Source: JAXLVB01 sp046329195
GTDB lineage: Bacteria > Bacteroidota > Bacteroidia > Cytophagales > Spirosomataceae
Assembly (NCBI GenBank): GCA_046329195.1
Contig: JAXLVB010000001.1
Location: forward strand, 1,116,001-1,180,000
DNA length: 64,000 nt
Direction: 5' to 3'
Positions 1 through 6,556 of the stretch are shown here, in pieces (within the stretch, counting starts at the first letter, position 1; each line of letters begins with the position of its first letter). The notes beneath the pieces are model-generated. The model was not told the DNA's origin. It saw only the letters and a list, made by a program, of their open reading frames with translations, and did no database searches. A program made the translations under genes and the position numbers.

Positions 1-3
1 TTT

Positions 4-363
4 TCAAAAAATCGGCAGTTGGTTTGGTTGTGCCACCATCACCACTCTGAGCGGTTTTTGTAGCTGTTTTGTTCTGCGTATGGTGTCTGCCGTTCCCTTG
101 CTGTGTCCATCCCATAGGGCAATTACCTGCTCCGCCGATTCTACAATTTGCTGGTTTCGGAGTGGACCCGCTTCTTTGCCCTTTGTCCAATCTGGTTTTA
201 TCACCGTTAGCCTAAGTCCGTGTTCCTGAGCAAAACGTTCGGCCAACTGGTCAGCCCCTTTTGCTCCTCCGCTGATGACTTCGGTAATCGTCAATCCTGC
301 TATGGCTTCGAGGAGTTGCTGGTAGTCATGGGCGGTTCGGCTTCCAATGATTGCTGTTTTCAT
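4..363 (-). CDS. YspA/DUF2493-like SLOG-fold protein
   Basis: A 119-residue protein of the YspA/DUF2493 type, a small SLOG (Rossmann-like, DprA/Lonely-guy related) family thought to bind nucleotide-derived ligands; no reaction is established. The start IIGSRT, the glycine-rich SGGAKGADQLAERFA (about residues 33-47) and the later GPLRNQQIV and VIALWDGHSKGT blocks are the family pattern. I chose the ATG at 363 because a TAnnTTTG -10-like element lies at 388-395 on the minus strand; the longer frame (TTG at 390) would start inside that promoter. It is the first visible gene of the integrative-element cargo and diverges from 519-815. Such proteins are frequent on mobile elements. Family call fairly sure, function unknown. 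Confidence 0.8.
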   Translation of the reverse strand: MKTAIIGSRTAHDYQQLLEAIAGLTITEVISGGAKGADQLAERFAQEHGLRLTVIKPDWTKGKEAGPLRNQQIVESAEQVIALWDGHSKGTADTIRRTKQLQKPLRVVMVAQPNQLPIF

Positions 364-387
364 TATCTGTTCATAATATCCTATACA

Positions 388-395
388 CAAATATA
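388..395 (-). promoter_or_regulatory. Bacteroidota -7 element for the SLOG-like gene
   Basis: On the minus strand the octamer TATATTTG fits the Bacteroidota TAnnTTTG box, 25 bp upstream of the ATG at 363. The surrounding 364-518 gap is very AT-rich and contains no other clear signal; a plus-strand promoter for 519-815 must also lie there but I see no clean match. Confidence 0.5.
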
Positions 396-518
396 GGCAT
401 AATTATTCATAATACCACTACTATTTTTATGTATTATTATGTCTTTTTATTCAAAAATATTTGTAAATATGAATAAATATTCTTATTTTTATATTAACAA
501 ACAATAACAAAAAGCACC

Positions 519-815
519 ATGACAACCTCCATCTTTTTCCGCAACCCGCTGGGCGATGCCTTCTTTCATTTGACAGGTTCTCACTTTGAAATCGTCAAAA
601 TTTCAAAAACTTGTCCATCTATCGAGAGAGCTACGTTTCTCTATGATTTTATGCTGAAAGGCTCAATTGTCATTAACCAGGAAGAATACGAAGAAGTCAA
701 AAGTAAAGTAATCACACTCTTGGGTTTGAATGAGCCAAAAGGAGAAGTTAAAGCAAATCTTCAACCCGTTTTGGCTACCAATGGCAAAGCCGAAAAAAGT
801 GATTTTCCTTTCTAA
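519..815 (+). CDS. Hypothetical protein (98 aa), mobile-element cargo
   Basis: I do not recognise this protein. It is 98 residues, soluble by appearance, with no signal peptide or membrane segment. The middle is helical-looking (ERATFLYDFMLKG, EEYEEVKSKVITLLG) and the tail after residue 75 is hydrophilic, ending DFPF. An acidic tail ending in DFPF or DDIPF is typical of bacterial single-stranded-DNA-binding proteins, where it recruits partners. That resemblance is suggestive here because DNA-processing genes follow, but the rest shows no OB-fold pattern that I can see. It is followed by a hairpin at 826-849 and then the gene at 878. A real gene is likely; function is open. Confidence 0.6.
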   Translation: MTTSIFFRNPLGDAFFHLTGSHFEIVKISKTCPSIERATFLYDFMLKGSIVINQEEYEEVKSKVITLLGLNEPKGEVKANLQPVLATNGKAEKSDFPF

Positions 816-825
816 TCCACCCGAA

Positions 826-857
826 ACCCCTGCGGGTATAGTCAGGGGTAATTTTTC
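826..857 (+). terminator. Hairpin between 519-815 and 878-1516 genes
   Basis: ACCCCTG (826-832) pairs perfectly with CAGGGGT (843-849) across a 10-nt loop and is followed by AATTTTTCC, so it could act as an intrinsic terminator or attenuator within the cargo operon. Confidence 0.5.
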
Positions 858-877
858 CAATCCTAATTGATACAAAC

Positions 878-1516
878 ATGGCAAAGCAAGCACAAAGCAC
901 AGATGTAAACGACTCACAGGTAAAGGCTTATCAACACTTAGACCCCGAAACGGGTGAGGTGAAAAGCAAGTACAAATACTTGGCAGGGCGACCCAAACAG
1001 TACCGCTTCAACGGTCAAACAGGCCAATTTAACCTAAACGGGACAGAGTACATTGGTACAAGCCTGAGTATTCAACCCCTCACTTGGCGCATTTTTGAAG
1101 AGAATTTGTTTGCCCGAGGTCGCAAAGAAGAGTGGGCAGAGGTTTTCTTTATTGATAGCACTGATGCCGTGTCAGCCATTATGTTCAGCAACTCGTCTGT
1201 GGGGCGATTGCTCAAACTGATAGAGCAACTCTTTTACATTGACTTAACTTTAACAGATGTGGTTTTGACCATCAAGCCCGAAAAGAAAGAAAACGACAAA
1301 GGCAAGTATTTTGTGGCGGGTTTTGAGTACAAAGAAGCCGACAAAGCACAAGTACAAGCATTACAGGCGTTTGCCGAAGACGTTCCGATTTTTAGAACAG
1401 ATACCTTGACCCCTACGGCCGTTTACAAATTGGTTTCGCCTACGTTCCGTTTGCCAGAAGTTGAACAAGCCGAAGATGCCCTTTTGATGGTCTCAGAAAT
1501 CAAAGAAGCGGCCTAA
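878..1516 (+). CDS. Hypothetical protein (212 aa) of the DUF932/RecE-like cassette
   Basis: I do not recognise a family. The protein is 212 residues and soluble, with a basic N-terminus (MAKQAQST, then a KSKYKYLAGRPKQYRF segment), a central alternating beta-like region (residues about 40-150) and an acidic C-terminus. Its place upstream of a DUF932 protein and a RecE-like nuclease resembles phage or plasmid recombination cassettes, where a single-strand annealing or DNA-binding protein would be expected. I see no recognisable RecT, Erf or Rad52 signature, so an annealing role is only a guess from context. It starts at an ATG after a short gap with a terminator-like hairpin and is followed by another strong hairpin. 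Confidence 0.65.
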   Translation: MAKQAQSTDVNDSQVKAYQHLDPETGEVKSKYKYLAGRPKQYRFNGQTGQFNLNGTEYIGTSLSIQPLTWRIFEENLFARGRKEEWAEVFFIDSTDAVSAIMFSNSSVGRLLKLIEQLFYIDLTLTDVVLTIKPEKKENDKGKYFVAGFEYKEADKAQVQALQAFAEDVPIFRTDTLTPTAVYKLVSPTFRLPEVEQAEDALLMVSEIKEAA

Positions 1517-1523
1517 TAAAGTA

Positions 1524-1560
1524 AAGTGGGGGTAGCTTTTGCAGGGCAACACCCCCACTT
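1524..1560 (+). other. Strong intergenic hairpin
   Basis: AAGTGGGGGT (1524-1533) pairs perfectly with ACCCCCACTT (1551-1560), a 10-bp GC-rich stem with a 17-nt loop. No T-run follows, so it is not a standard terminator. It may protect or separate transcripts, or act as a structured site in single-stranded DNA. Confidence 0.6.
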
Positions 1561-1596
1561 GTTATCCAAAGTCTAACACTCAAAATTATTCAAAAA

Positions 1597-2415
1597 ATGA
1601 CAACGCACAACACTTTTGGCTGGGAAATAGCCGAAAAACCTATTTACGCAAACAATGCTACATTGAAAGGCTACAAAGCCATATTTCGCAATGACAACCA
1701 ACAACTTTTGAATGTTGCCAAACAATCCTATACGCCCACCCCAAACACCCGATTTGTGGAGGTAGTAGAACGCCTTAATGAAATCACAGGATTCCCGATT
1801 CGTTGTTATGACGAATTCGAGGGAGGAAAGAAGGTATTGGCATTTTTGGAGTGTACAGAGCCGATACAAGTTTGCGGCTACGATTTCCAAGACTTTATGC
1901 TAATTGGCAACTCCCATGATTCCAGCACCGGCTTCTTCATTGGCAATTCCAGCAAAATGATTCGTTGTGCCAATCGCTTCTCTAAGATATTCCGTCAGTT
2001 ACAAGTACGACATACGAAGAACCATGATGCAGAGATTGAACAATTATTGCGCTATTTTGAAACGTATATGAACCAGCGTAAAGGCTTGTTTCAACAAATG
2101 GAACGCTTTGCGAATGTCAAGATTGACCAAACCCTCAAAGATGCCTTAGCCGAACGATTAGTCAGAATGACCGAGGAGGAAAAAGCAGGTAAAGCCGAAA
2201 TTTCAACAAGAAAGCAAAACCTACTCTTTGACATCGAGCGCAGCATTGATATTGAATGCAATGCATTGGGCGACAATTTGTTTGGCTTATTGAATGGTAT
2301 CACCCACTATACGACCCACACCCGCAAGACCAAAGAACAGGTTTTTGGCAATGCCTTGGGCAGTTTAGCCCGCATCAACCAAGAAGCCTTCCAATTCTGC
2401 GAAGCCTACGCATAG
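1597..2415 (+). CDS. DUF932 domain-containing protein
   Basis: This 272-residue protein matches the DUF932 / phage-plasmid-like family (TIGR03299-like): an N-terminal KGYKAIFRNDNQQLLNV segment, a central FMLIGNSHDSSTGFFIGNSS block and the MIRCANRFSKIF block at about residues 120-132 that usually follows. The family is common on phages and plasmids and is often placed next to recombination or anti-restriction genes; its biochemical role is not established. It starts at an ATG in an A-rich context with no Shine-Dalgarno sequence. The stop lies directly against the 164-bp tandem repeat at 2417. It probably belongs to one transcript with 519-815, 878-1516, 2817-3452 and 3503-3802. Confidence 0.8.
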   Translation: MTTHNTFGWEIAEKPIYANNATLKGYKAIFRNDNQQLLNVAKQSYTPTPNTRFVEVVERLNEITGFPIRCYDEFEGGKKVLAFLECTEPIQVCGYDFQDFMLIGNSHDSSTGFFIGNSSKMIRCANRFSKIFRQLQVRHTKNHDAEIEQLLRYFETYMNQRKGLFQQMERFANVKIDQTLKDALAERLVRMTEEEKAGKAEISTRKQNLLFDIERSIDIECNALGDNLFGLLNGITHYTTHTRKTKEQVFGNALGSLARINQEAFQFCEAYA

Positions 2416-2416
2416 G

Positions 2417-2744
2417 AAGCAAGAAAAAGAGCCAAAGAAATGGAATCAGCACAAAGAAAAAGCCGATTCCAGCTTTCCCATAAGCTCGCCTTCTAAGATT
2501 GACGAACAGCAAGAAGTGCAGTCAAGATTACACAGCGAGCGTTGGGGAAGCGAGGCCCAGCGGCCATGAGCGATACGCCGAAGCAAACAAAAAGAGCCAA
2601 AGAAATGGAATCACTACCGAACAAAACCGATTCCAGCTTTCCCATAAGCTCGCCTTGTAAAGTTGACGAACAGCACGAAGTGCAGTCAAGATTACACAGC
2701 GAGTGTTGGGGAAGCGAGGCCCAGCGGCCATGAGCGATACGCCG
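2417..2744 (+). repeat. Two tandem copies of a 164-bp repeat
   Basis: Units at 2417-2580 and 2581-2744 match closely end to end, and the first bases of a third unit (AAGCAAA) follow at 2745. Each unit begins with a 7-bp inverted repeat, TGGAATC and GATTCCA (2441-2447 with 2465-2471; 2606-2612 with 2629-2635). The stems are identical but the 16-17-nt loops differ strongly. The right part of the unit (about 100 bp) is nearly invariant. The repeat fills the 401-bp gap between the DUF932 and nuclease genes. Short open frames cross it on both strands, but none looks like a protein. It may be a recombination hot spot, an RNA element or a replication site. Confidence 0.85.
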
Positions 2745-2816
2745 AAGCAAATACCAAAGTAAAAGTTTAGGTAAAACAAGCCTAACAATTCCACAATCAC
2801 ATAAATCAAAAAAATC

Positions 2817-3452
2817 ATGATGGTTCGTCACACGATTCAGACACCCTACCGCCAAATCCCCGCCATCGCCAACAGCGACCTAACCGAATTCAAAAACCAC
2901 CTATTCGGCAAGCCCAATTTCAAACCTCAAAAAGCATTTGATTTTGGAACAGCCTTACACGAAATGGTACTCGAACCCAGAAAACTCATTTCTGCCCCTG
3001 ACACAGTAGACATGGATTTAGTCCAACACCTAAGCAAACAAGTCCGAGCCGATAGGTTTTGCCAGTGGATTCTACGCTTTGCCAGCAAAGAACAGGTGAA
3101 CCTGTTTTCTGACCTTCAAACAGGATTAGACTGCAAAACCAAACTGGATTTAAACCACCGCAACCGCTTGATTGTAGATTTAAAAACCACGAGTCAGCCT
3201 AACTATCAACGTTTTGTAAAATCGTGTTTGGATTATGACTACGATAGACAAGCCGCTTTTTACTTGGATAGTATCAACGCCAAACGATTTGTATTTGTAG
3301 GCATTGCCAAGAAAGCCCCACACGGCTTGTTCATCTTTGAACCTGACCAAGACTTTATTCAAGCAGGACGGCAAAAATACCGTGCCTTGCTTCGCAAATG
3401 GAAAGAAGTTGGCTTCGTGCCAAGTACCTGGCAACAAGCACAAGTAGCATAA
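2817..3452 (+). CDS. RecE-like PD-(D/E)XK exonuclease
   Basis: A 211-residue nuclease related to the C-terminal domain of RecE (exodeoxyribonuclease VIII) and phage PDDEXK exonucleases, which resect double-stranded DNA ends for strand annealing. Visible signatures, in order, are the N-terminal substrate-side block with FGTALHEMVLEP (about residues 43-54, containing the family His), KTKLDL (the metal-binding Asp), IVDLKTT (the D-x-K core) and YDRQAAFYLD (the conserved Gln motif). The family order H, D, DxK, Q is therefore complete, so it is probably active. It is short, being the bare nuclease domain. It follows the 164-bp repeats and precedes the C2H2 protein. The start could be either of two adjacent ATGs. 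Confidence 0.8.
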   Translation: MMVRHTIQTPYRQIPAIANSDLTEFKNHLFGKPNFKPQKAFDFGTALHEMVLEPRKLISAPDTVDMDLVQHLSKQVRADRFCQWILRFASKEQVNLFSDLQTGLDCKTKLDLNHRNRLIVDLKTTSQPNYQRFVKSCLDYDYDRQAAFYLDSINAKRFVFVGIAKKAPHGLFIFEPDQDFIQAGRQKYRALLRKWKEVGFVPSTWQQAQVA

Positions 3453-3462
3453 CAAACAAGTG

Positions 3463-3484
3463 GGCTTGCTTCCACAAGCAAGCC
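3463..3484 (+). other. Perfect 9-bp hairpin in intergenic gap
   Basis: GGCTTGCTT (3463-3471) pairs with AAGCAAGCC (3476-3484) with a 4-nt loop, 11 bp after the nuclease stop and 18 bp before the ATG at 3503. There is no T-tract. It belongs to the series of hairpins in this cassette. Confidence 0.6.
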
Positions 3485-3502
3485 TACCTAACAAAAGCAA
3501 CC

Positions 3503-3802
3503 ATGTACTTTGAACTCCATTTTCGACAACTCCGCCAAAAGCAAGCGGAATACTACCAGCTTTTGGAACAACAGCCCGATGAGGTTTCCAAGCGAAATAT
3601 GAAGCTCATGCAAATGATTAGCTCCGCCAATGCTTGTGGTATTGATTTGGTTGCTTTTCTATCAAATACAAAAGCACCCCAAAAGCAAGAACCTGCGTTT
3701 GAAAAGCAACAAAAAGCAAATTCCTTGCAATGTGTGGAGTGTGGATATCTTGCCAATTCTCAAAAAGCATTAGCTGGACATCAGAAAAAGCACCGAAAAT
3801 AG
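3503..3802 (+). CDS. Small C2H2 zinc-finger protein
   Basis: A 99-residue protein with a helical, Gln-rich N-terminus (FRQLRQKQAEYYQLLEQQ) and one C-terminal zinc finger, CVEC followed 12 residues later by HQKKH. This is a canonical C-x2-C-x12-H-x3-H spacing, with KALAGHQKKH resembling the QALGGH helix of plant and Ros-type fingers. Single C2H2 fingers in bacteria are uncommon outside Ros/MucR-like regulators, to which the rest of this protein does not look similar. A DNA-binding or nuclease-accessory role is plausible from context but unproved. The ATG at 3503 is preferred because an upstream frame would run back through the end of the nuclease gene and the hairpin. Confidence 0.75.
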   Translation: MYFELHFRQLRQKQAEYYQLLEQQPDEVSKRNMKLMQMISSANACGIDLVAFLSNTKAPQKQEPAFEKQQKANSLQCVECGYLANSQKALAGHQKKHRK

Positions 3803-3908
3803 GGAGGCGTTGGATTTTCAACCCAGCTACCCAATTTTAAGCTGACAGGGGGCAAATCAGGCTTTTTGAGACTTCGGAAGAGGGAATGGCATCGGCTTTA
3901 AAAGATAC

Positions 3909-3945
3909 CTCGCTGAATGTGCTTACTTTTATACGATTCAGCGAG
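3909..3945. other. Perfect 10-bp inverted repeat
   Basis: CTCGCTGAAT (3909-3918) pairs with ATTCAGCGAG (3936-3945), loop 17 nt. The stop codon of the degraded minus-strand gene (3938-3940) lies within its right arm, so it could be that gene's terminator structure, although no T-run is present. The stretch 3803-3908 shows nothing else that I can identify. Confidence 0.5.
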
Positions 3946-4647
3946 CTATATCTGTCATAGGAGTTTGCATTTTTCCGCAGTCACTTACAAATTCGCCGTT
4001 GGCTCGGCATCCGCAAGGGTACACTTCGTCAGGCTGCTTTTTAGCCCCCCTCATTTCCTGAACACCGTAAACCGCAGCCTGCCCCAAGGCGTTCCGCTTG
4101 CGTATGGCTCGCTCTTTTGGGCGGTTCTCAGAAGCCGTTCCTGCGGTGTTCACTTTCCTCCGTGGGTTCTTTGCTATGTTAGGTTCTGCACCTGTTTCCT
4201 TCGTCGGGTCTTCGTCGTCCTCGGTTGCTTATTTCTGCTCGGTTATTGCTCCTGCTGGGGTCGCTGGGGCTTTTGGTTGTTCTTCTACTGTGGCTGCTGC
4301 CGTGTCTTTGGCTTGGGGTGTTCGGGTCTGGGGTGTTGGTATCGGTGCTCGGTTGGCTATTTGTTGCCCTTGTTCCCAGTCATCGGGGTCGTTTTCGTTT
4401 CGTTTGGCGCTCAGTCGGGCGGCTCGTGGTCGTGGGAGCGTGTTGGTGCTTCCAGCTGGGGTTCGTCCTGCTCCTTGTTTTTATCAGGCACTCAGGGCAT
4501 TGGGTTTTGTTCGTGCGGCCGTCGCTACGGTCCGTCCTCGGGTGTGGGTCTGTCAGGTTTCGGGGGTAGCGGTTTCTTTGCCTCCGTTGTTTGCTTGGCT
4601 TCGGGTGTAGGTTCGGGGGCTTTTGCCCCTTTTTTGGTCAAAGACAT
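3938..4647 (-). pseudogene. Frame-broken, low-complexity minus-strand gene
   Basis: No intact gene fits here, but the minus strand reads like a broken hydrophilic protein. An ATG at 4647 opens 40 codons beginning MSLTKKGAKAPEP, rich in Pro, Lys, Glu and Thr, ending at TAG (4525-4527). In another frame, 4480 to 3938 has only one internal stop (TAA at 4229-4231) over 181 codons and ends with a Cys-containing segment, YPCGCRANGEF. Base use is extreme: counting by eye, 4201-4620 holds about 19 A in 420 bases on the plus strand (T on the minus strand), as expected for a disordered, hydrophilic coding sequence. It is either a pseudogene with a frameshift and stops, or a misassembled or recoded gene. 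The long plus-strand frames here are shadows. Confidence 0.45.
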
Positions 4648-4650
4648 GAA
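4618..4650 (-). repeat. 33-bp direct repeat, copy 1 (left of hipBA)
   Basis: This 33-bp block recurs at 6376-6408 with a single mismatch, so the pair brackets hipBA. On the minus strand it contains the ATG (4647) and first codons of a protein starting MSLT. On the plus strand this copy also forms a good intrinsic terminator: GGGGC, TTTT, GCCCC, then six T. Confidence 0.85.
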
Positions 4651-4686
4651 GTTTATTTATACTTTTGCAGTAGAAAATGTTTCATA

Positions 4687-4723
4687 AATCAAACACTATT
4701 GATTATATTTGTATCATATATAA
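4687..4723 (+). promoter_or_regulatory. hipBA promoter with candidate HipB operator
   Basis: TATATTTG (4704-4711) is a perfect TAnnTTTG box 19 bp before the hipB ATG. Two short inverted repeats surround it: AATCAA (4687-4692) with TTGATT (4699-4704), and TTATAT (4703-4708) with ATATAA (4718-4723). HipB-family antitoxins autoregulate by binding palindromes over their promoter, so these are candidate operators. Confidence 0.5.
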
Positions 4724-4729
4724 AACACT

Positions 4730-5053
4730 ATGCAACACGGCATCCTATTACTACCAACAGCACAAAAGATAATCACGCAACTGGGCGAAGACATTAAACT
4801 GGCTCGCTTACGTCGGAAACTAAGTGCCGAACAAGTAGCCGAACGTGCCAATATTAGCCGTTCTACCCTCTGGCAAATCGAAAAAGGAACACCCAGCGTA
4901 GCGATGGGAGCCTATTTGCAGGTGTTGTTTGTGCTGGGATTAGAAAAGAATATGCTAAACCTGGCAAGTGATGACATCTTGGGAAGAAAGCTCCAAGATG
5001 CTGATTTATTAGTGAAAAAGCGAGCACCCAAGAAGCCAAACCAAGCCATCTAA
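4730..5053 (+). CDS. hipB: HipB-type XRE antitoxin
   Basis: A 107-residue DNA-binding antitoxin with one XRE/Cro-type helix-turn-helix at about residues 19-72 (LGEDIKLARLRRKLSAEQVA, then ISRSTLWQIEKGTPS). In HipBA modules this protein dimerises, represses the operon and neutralises HipA. The stop codon is directly followed by the hipA ATG, with no intervening base, which implies translational coupling. The C-terminus is basic (KKRAPKKPNQAI), as is usual for the tail that contacts HipA. The cassette lies in integrative-element cargo and is framed by 33-bp direct repeats. Confidence 0.88.
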   Translation: MQHGILLLPTAQKIITQLGEDIKLARLRRKLSAEQVAERANISRSTLWQIEKGTPSVAMGAYLQVLFVLGLEKNMLNLASDDILGRKLQDADLLVKKRAPKKPNQAI

Positions 5054-6322
5054 ATGCCAGAAAAACAACGCACAATCTTGGTGTTTGCTGACTGGCAAGA
5101 CCTGCCGCAGGAGACCCTTTTGGGCATACTGACAGCAACCCAACTGCGAGGGAAAGAGATTTTTTCCTTTGCTTATGACAAGCAATGGCTAAAATCAGCG
5201 GATAATACCATATACCCCTTAGATCCAGATTTACAGTTCTATGCTGGACACCAATACCTAAACGACGAAAAAGGCAACTTTGGAATGTTCATGGATTCTT
5301 CCCCTGATCGCTGGGGCCGATTGCTCATGCGCCGCCGAGAGGCGGCTATGGCCAGAATGGAAAATCGAAAAGAGACTGCCCTTTTCGAGACAGATTATTT
5401 GCTGGGAGTCTATGATGAGCACCGAATGGGAGCAATTCGCTTCAAAACCGAAGAGGAGGGTGTCTTTCTAAATGATAACAAAGCCATGGCAGCCCCGCCA
5501 TTTACCTCGCTGAGAGAACTCGAACAAGCAAGCCTTCACTTAGAAAAGGAAGACAGCATGGACGACCCTGATTATTTGAAATGGCTTAATATGCTGATGG
5601 CACCAGGCTCGTCATTGGGTGGAGCAAGACCCAAAGCCAGTGTGTTAGACCCCAACAATCACTTGTGGATTGCCAAATTTCCAAGTAATTATGACGACCG
5701 AGACGTAGGGGCATGGGAAATGGTGGTTCACGAATTGGCTCATAAGGCAGGAATTACCATGGCCGATGCCATGATTCAGAAATTAGGCAGCAGGCATCAT
5801 ACTTTTATCACCAAACGTTTTGACAGAACAGACCATAACAAACGAATCCATTTTGCCTCAGCCATGACCTTGTTAGGCTACGCCGACGGCACAGACCACC
5901 ACGACGGGGTCAGTTACCTACATTTGGCAGAGTTCATATCCAGAAATGGAGCAAACATAGAGGCTGATTTAGAACAGCTTTGGCGAAGAATCGTTTTTAA
6001 TATTTGCGTAACTAATACGGATGATCACCTCCGAAACCACGGCTTTTTACTCACAAACCGAGGTTGGACACTTTCACCCGCCTACGACCTCAACCCCATC
6101 GAAACGGGAACAGGGTTAAAGTTAAACATCTCTGAAAATGACAATGCCTTAGACGTAGCACTCGCCCTGAGTGTAGCCCCCTATTTTCGGCTGAAAGGCA
6201 ACAAAGCCAATGAAATAGCAACAGAAGTACAACAAGTAGTAGCCCAATGGCAAACCGTAGCAACCAACTACAAAATCGGCAAAGCCGAACAAGCAAGAAT
6301 GGCAAGGGCATTTAGCAAGTAA
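5054..6322 (+). CDS. hipA: HipA-family serine/threonine kinase toxin
   Basis: A 422-residue HipA-like kinase, close to the usual 420-440. The E. coli enzyme phosphorylates glutamyl-tRNA synthetase; the target here is unknown. Visible motifs are the N-terminal HipA domain (DSSPDRWGRLLMRRRE, about residues 81-96), the autophosphorylation loop GSSLGGARPKA (185-195), the ATP-binding Lys in WIAKFP (Lys208), the catalytic NTDDHLRNHG (321-330) and the metal-binding SPAYDLNP (341-348). All key residues are present, so it should be an active kinase. It is immediately coupled to hipB. The toxin may stabilise the integrative element or act in phage defence. Confidence 0.9.
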   Translation: MPEKQRTILVFADWQDLPQETLLGILTATQLRGKEIFSFAYDKQWLKSADNTIYPLDPDLQFYAGHQYLNDEKGNFGMFMDSSPDRWGRLLMRRREAAMARMENRKETALFETDYLLGVYDEHRMGAIRFKTEEEGVFLNDNKAMAAPPFTSLRELEQASLHLEKEDSMDDPDYLKWLNMLMAPGSSLGGARPKASVLDPNNHLWIAKFPSNYDDRDVGAWEMVVHELAHKAGITMADAMIQKLGSRHHTFITKRFDRTDHNKRIHFASAMTLLGYADGTDHHDGVSYLHLAEFISRNGANIEADLEQLWRRIVFNICVTNTDDHLRNHGFLLTNRGWTLSPAYDLNPIETGTGLKLNISENDNALDVALALSVAPYFRLKGNKANEIATEVQQVVAQWQTVATNYKIGKAEQARMARAFSK

Positions 6323-6375
6323 CTTAGTGACACAATAGCGTTGATTTTATTTCGTAGGCATCTGGGGGAGTATGA

Positions 6376-6408
6376 GGCTTTTGCCCCTTTTTGGGTCAAA
6401 GACATGAA
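6376..6408 (-). repeat. 33-bp direct repeat, copy 2 (right of hipBA)
   Basis: This matches 4618-4650 with one substitution. On the minus strand it again contains an ATG (6405) and codons for MSLTQKGAKA, after which the sequence diverges into the hipA 3' end. The terminator stem of copy 1 is not preserved here (GAGGC opposite GCCCC). The 6323-6556 gap shows no other gene. Confidence 0.85.
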
Positions 6409-6525
6409 AATTAAATGCTTGAACAAAGATGAAATCTCTTTTTAAGACTGTAATGGCTTTCAAGGCATTTATCTTCAAATTAGCACTTATTCAAATCGCA
6501 CGGGCGACCCCGTGTCACATTACTT

Positions 6526-6533
6526 ATTTTGTA
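6526..6533 (+). promoter_or_regulatory. Likely promoter of the Rpn-type gene
   Basis: ATTTTGTAC preceded by TT at about 6525-6533 resembles the TAnnTTTG box. Its position puts the transcription start near 6540, downstream of the ATG at 6512, which supports the GTG at 6557 as the translation start. Confidence 0.4.
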
Positions 6534-6556
6534 CTTTTACAAAAAAACAAACAACC

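Noticed and set aside
878..1516. RecT/Erf/Rad52-type annealing protein
   Set aside because: Context fits, but no sequence signature is visible; left as unknown.
2493..2855. Minus- and plus-strand small frames across the 164-bp repeats
   Set aside because: They repeat because the DNA repeats. No start signals or family features support them.
3917..4687. Long plus-strand frames rich in Cys, Phe, Gly, Trp and Ser
   Set aside because: They are the shadow of the A-poor composition; the amino-acid makeup is not protein-like and no domain is visible. The minus strand is the better coding candidate.
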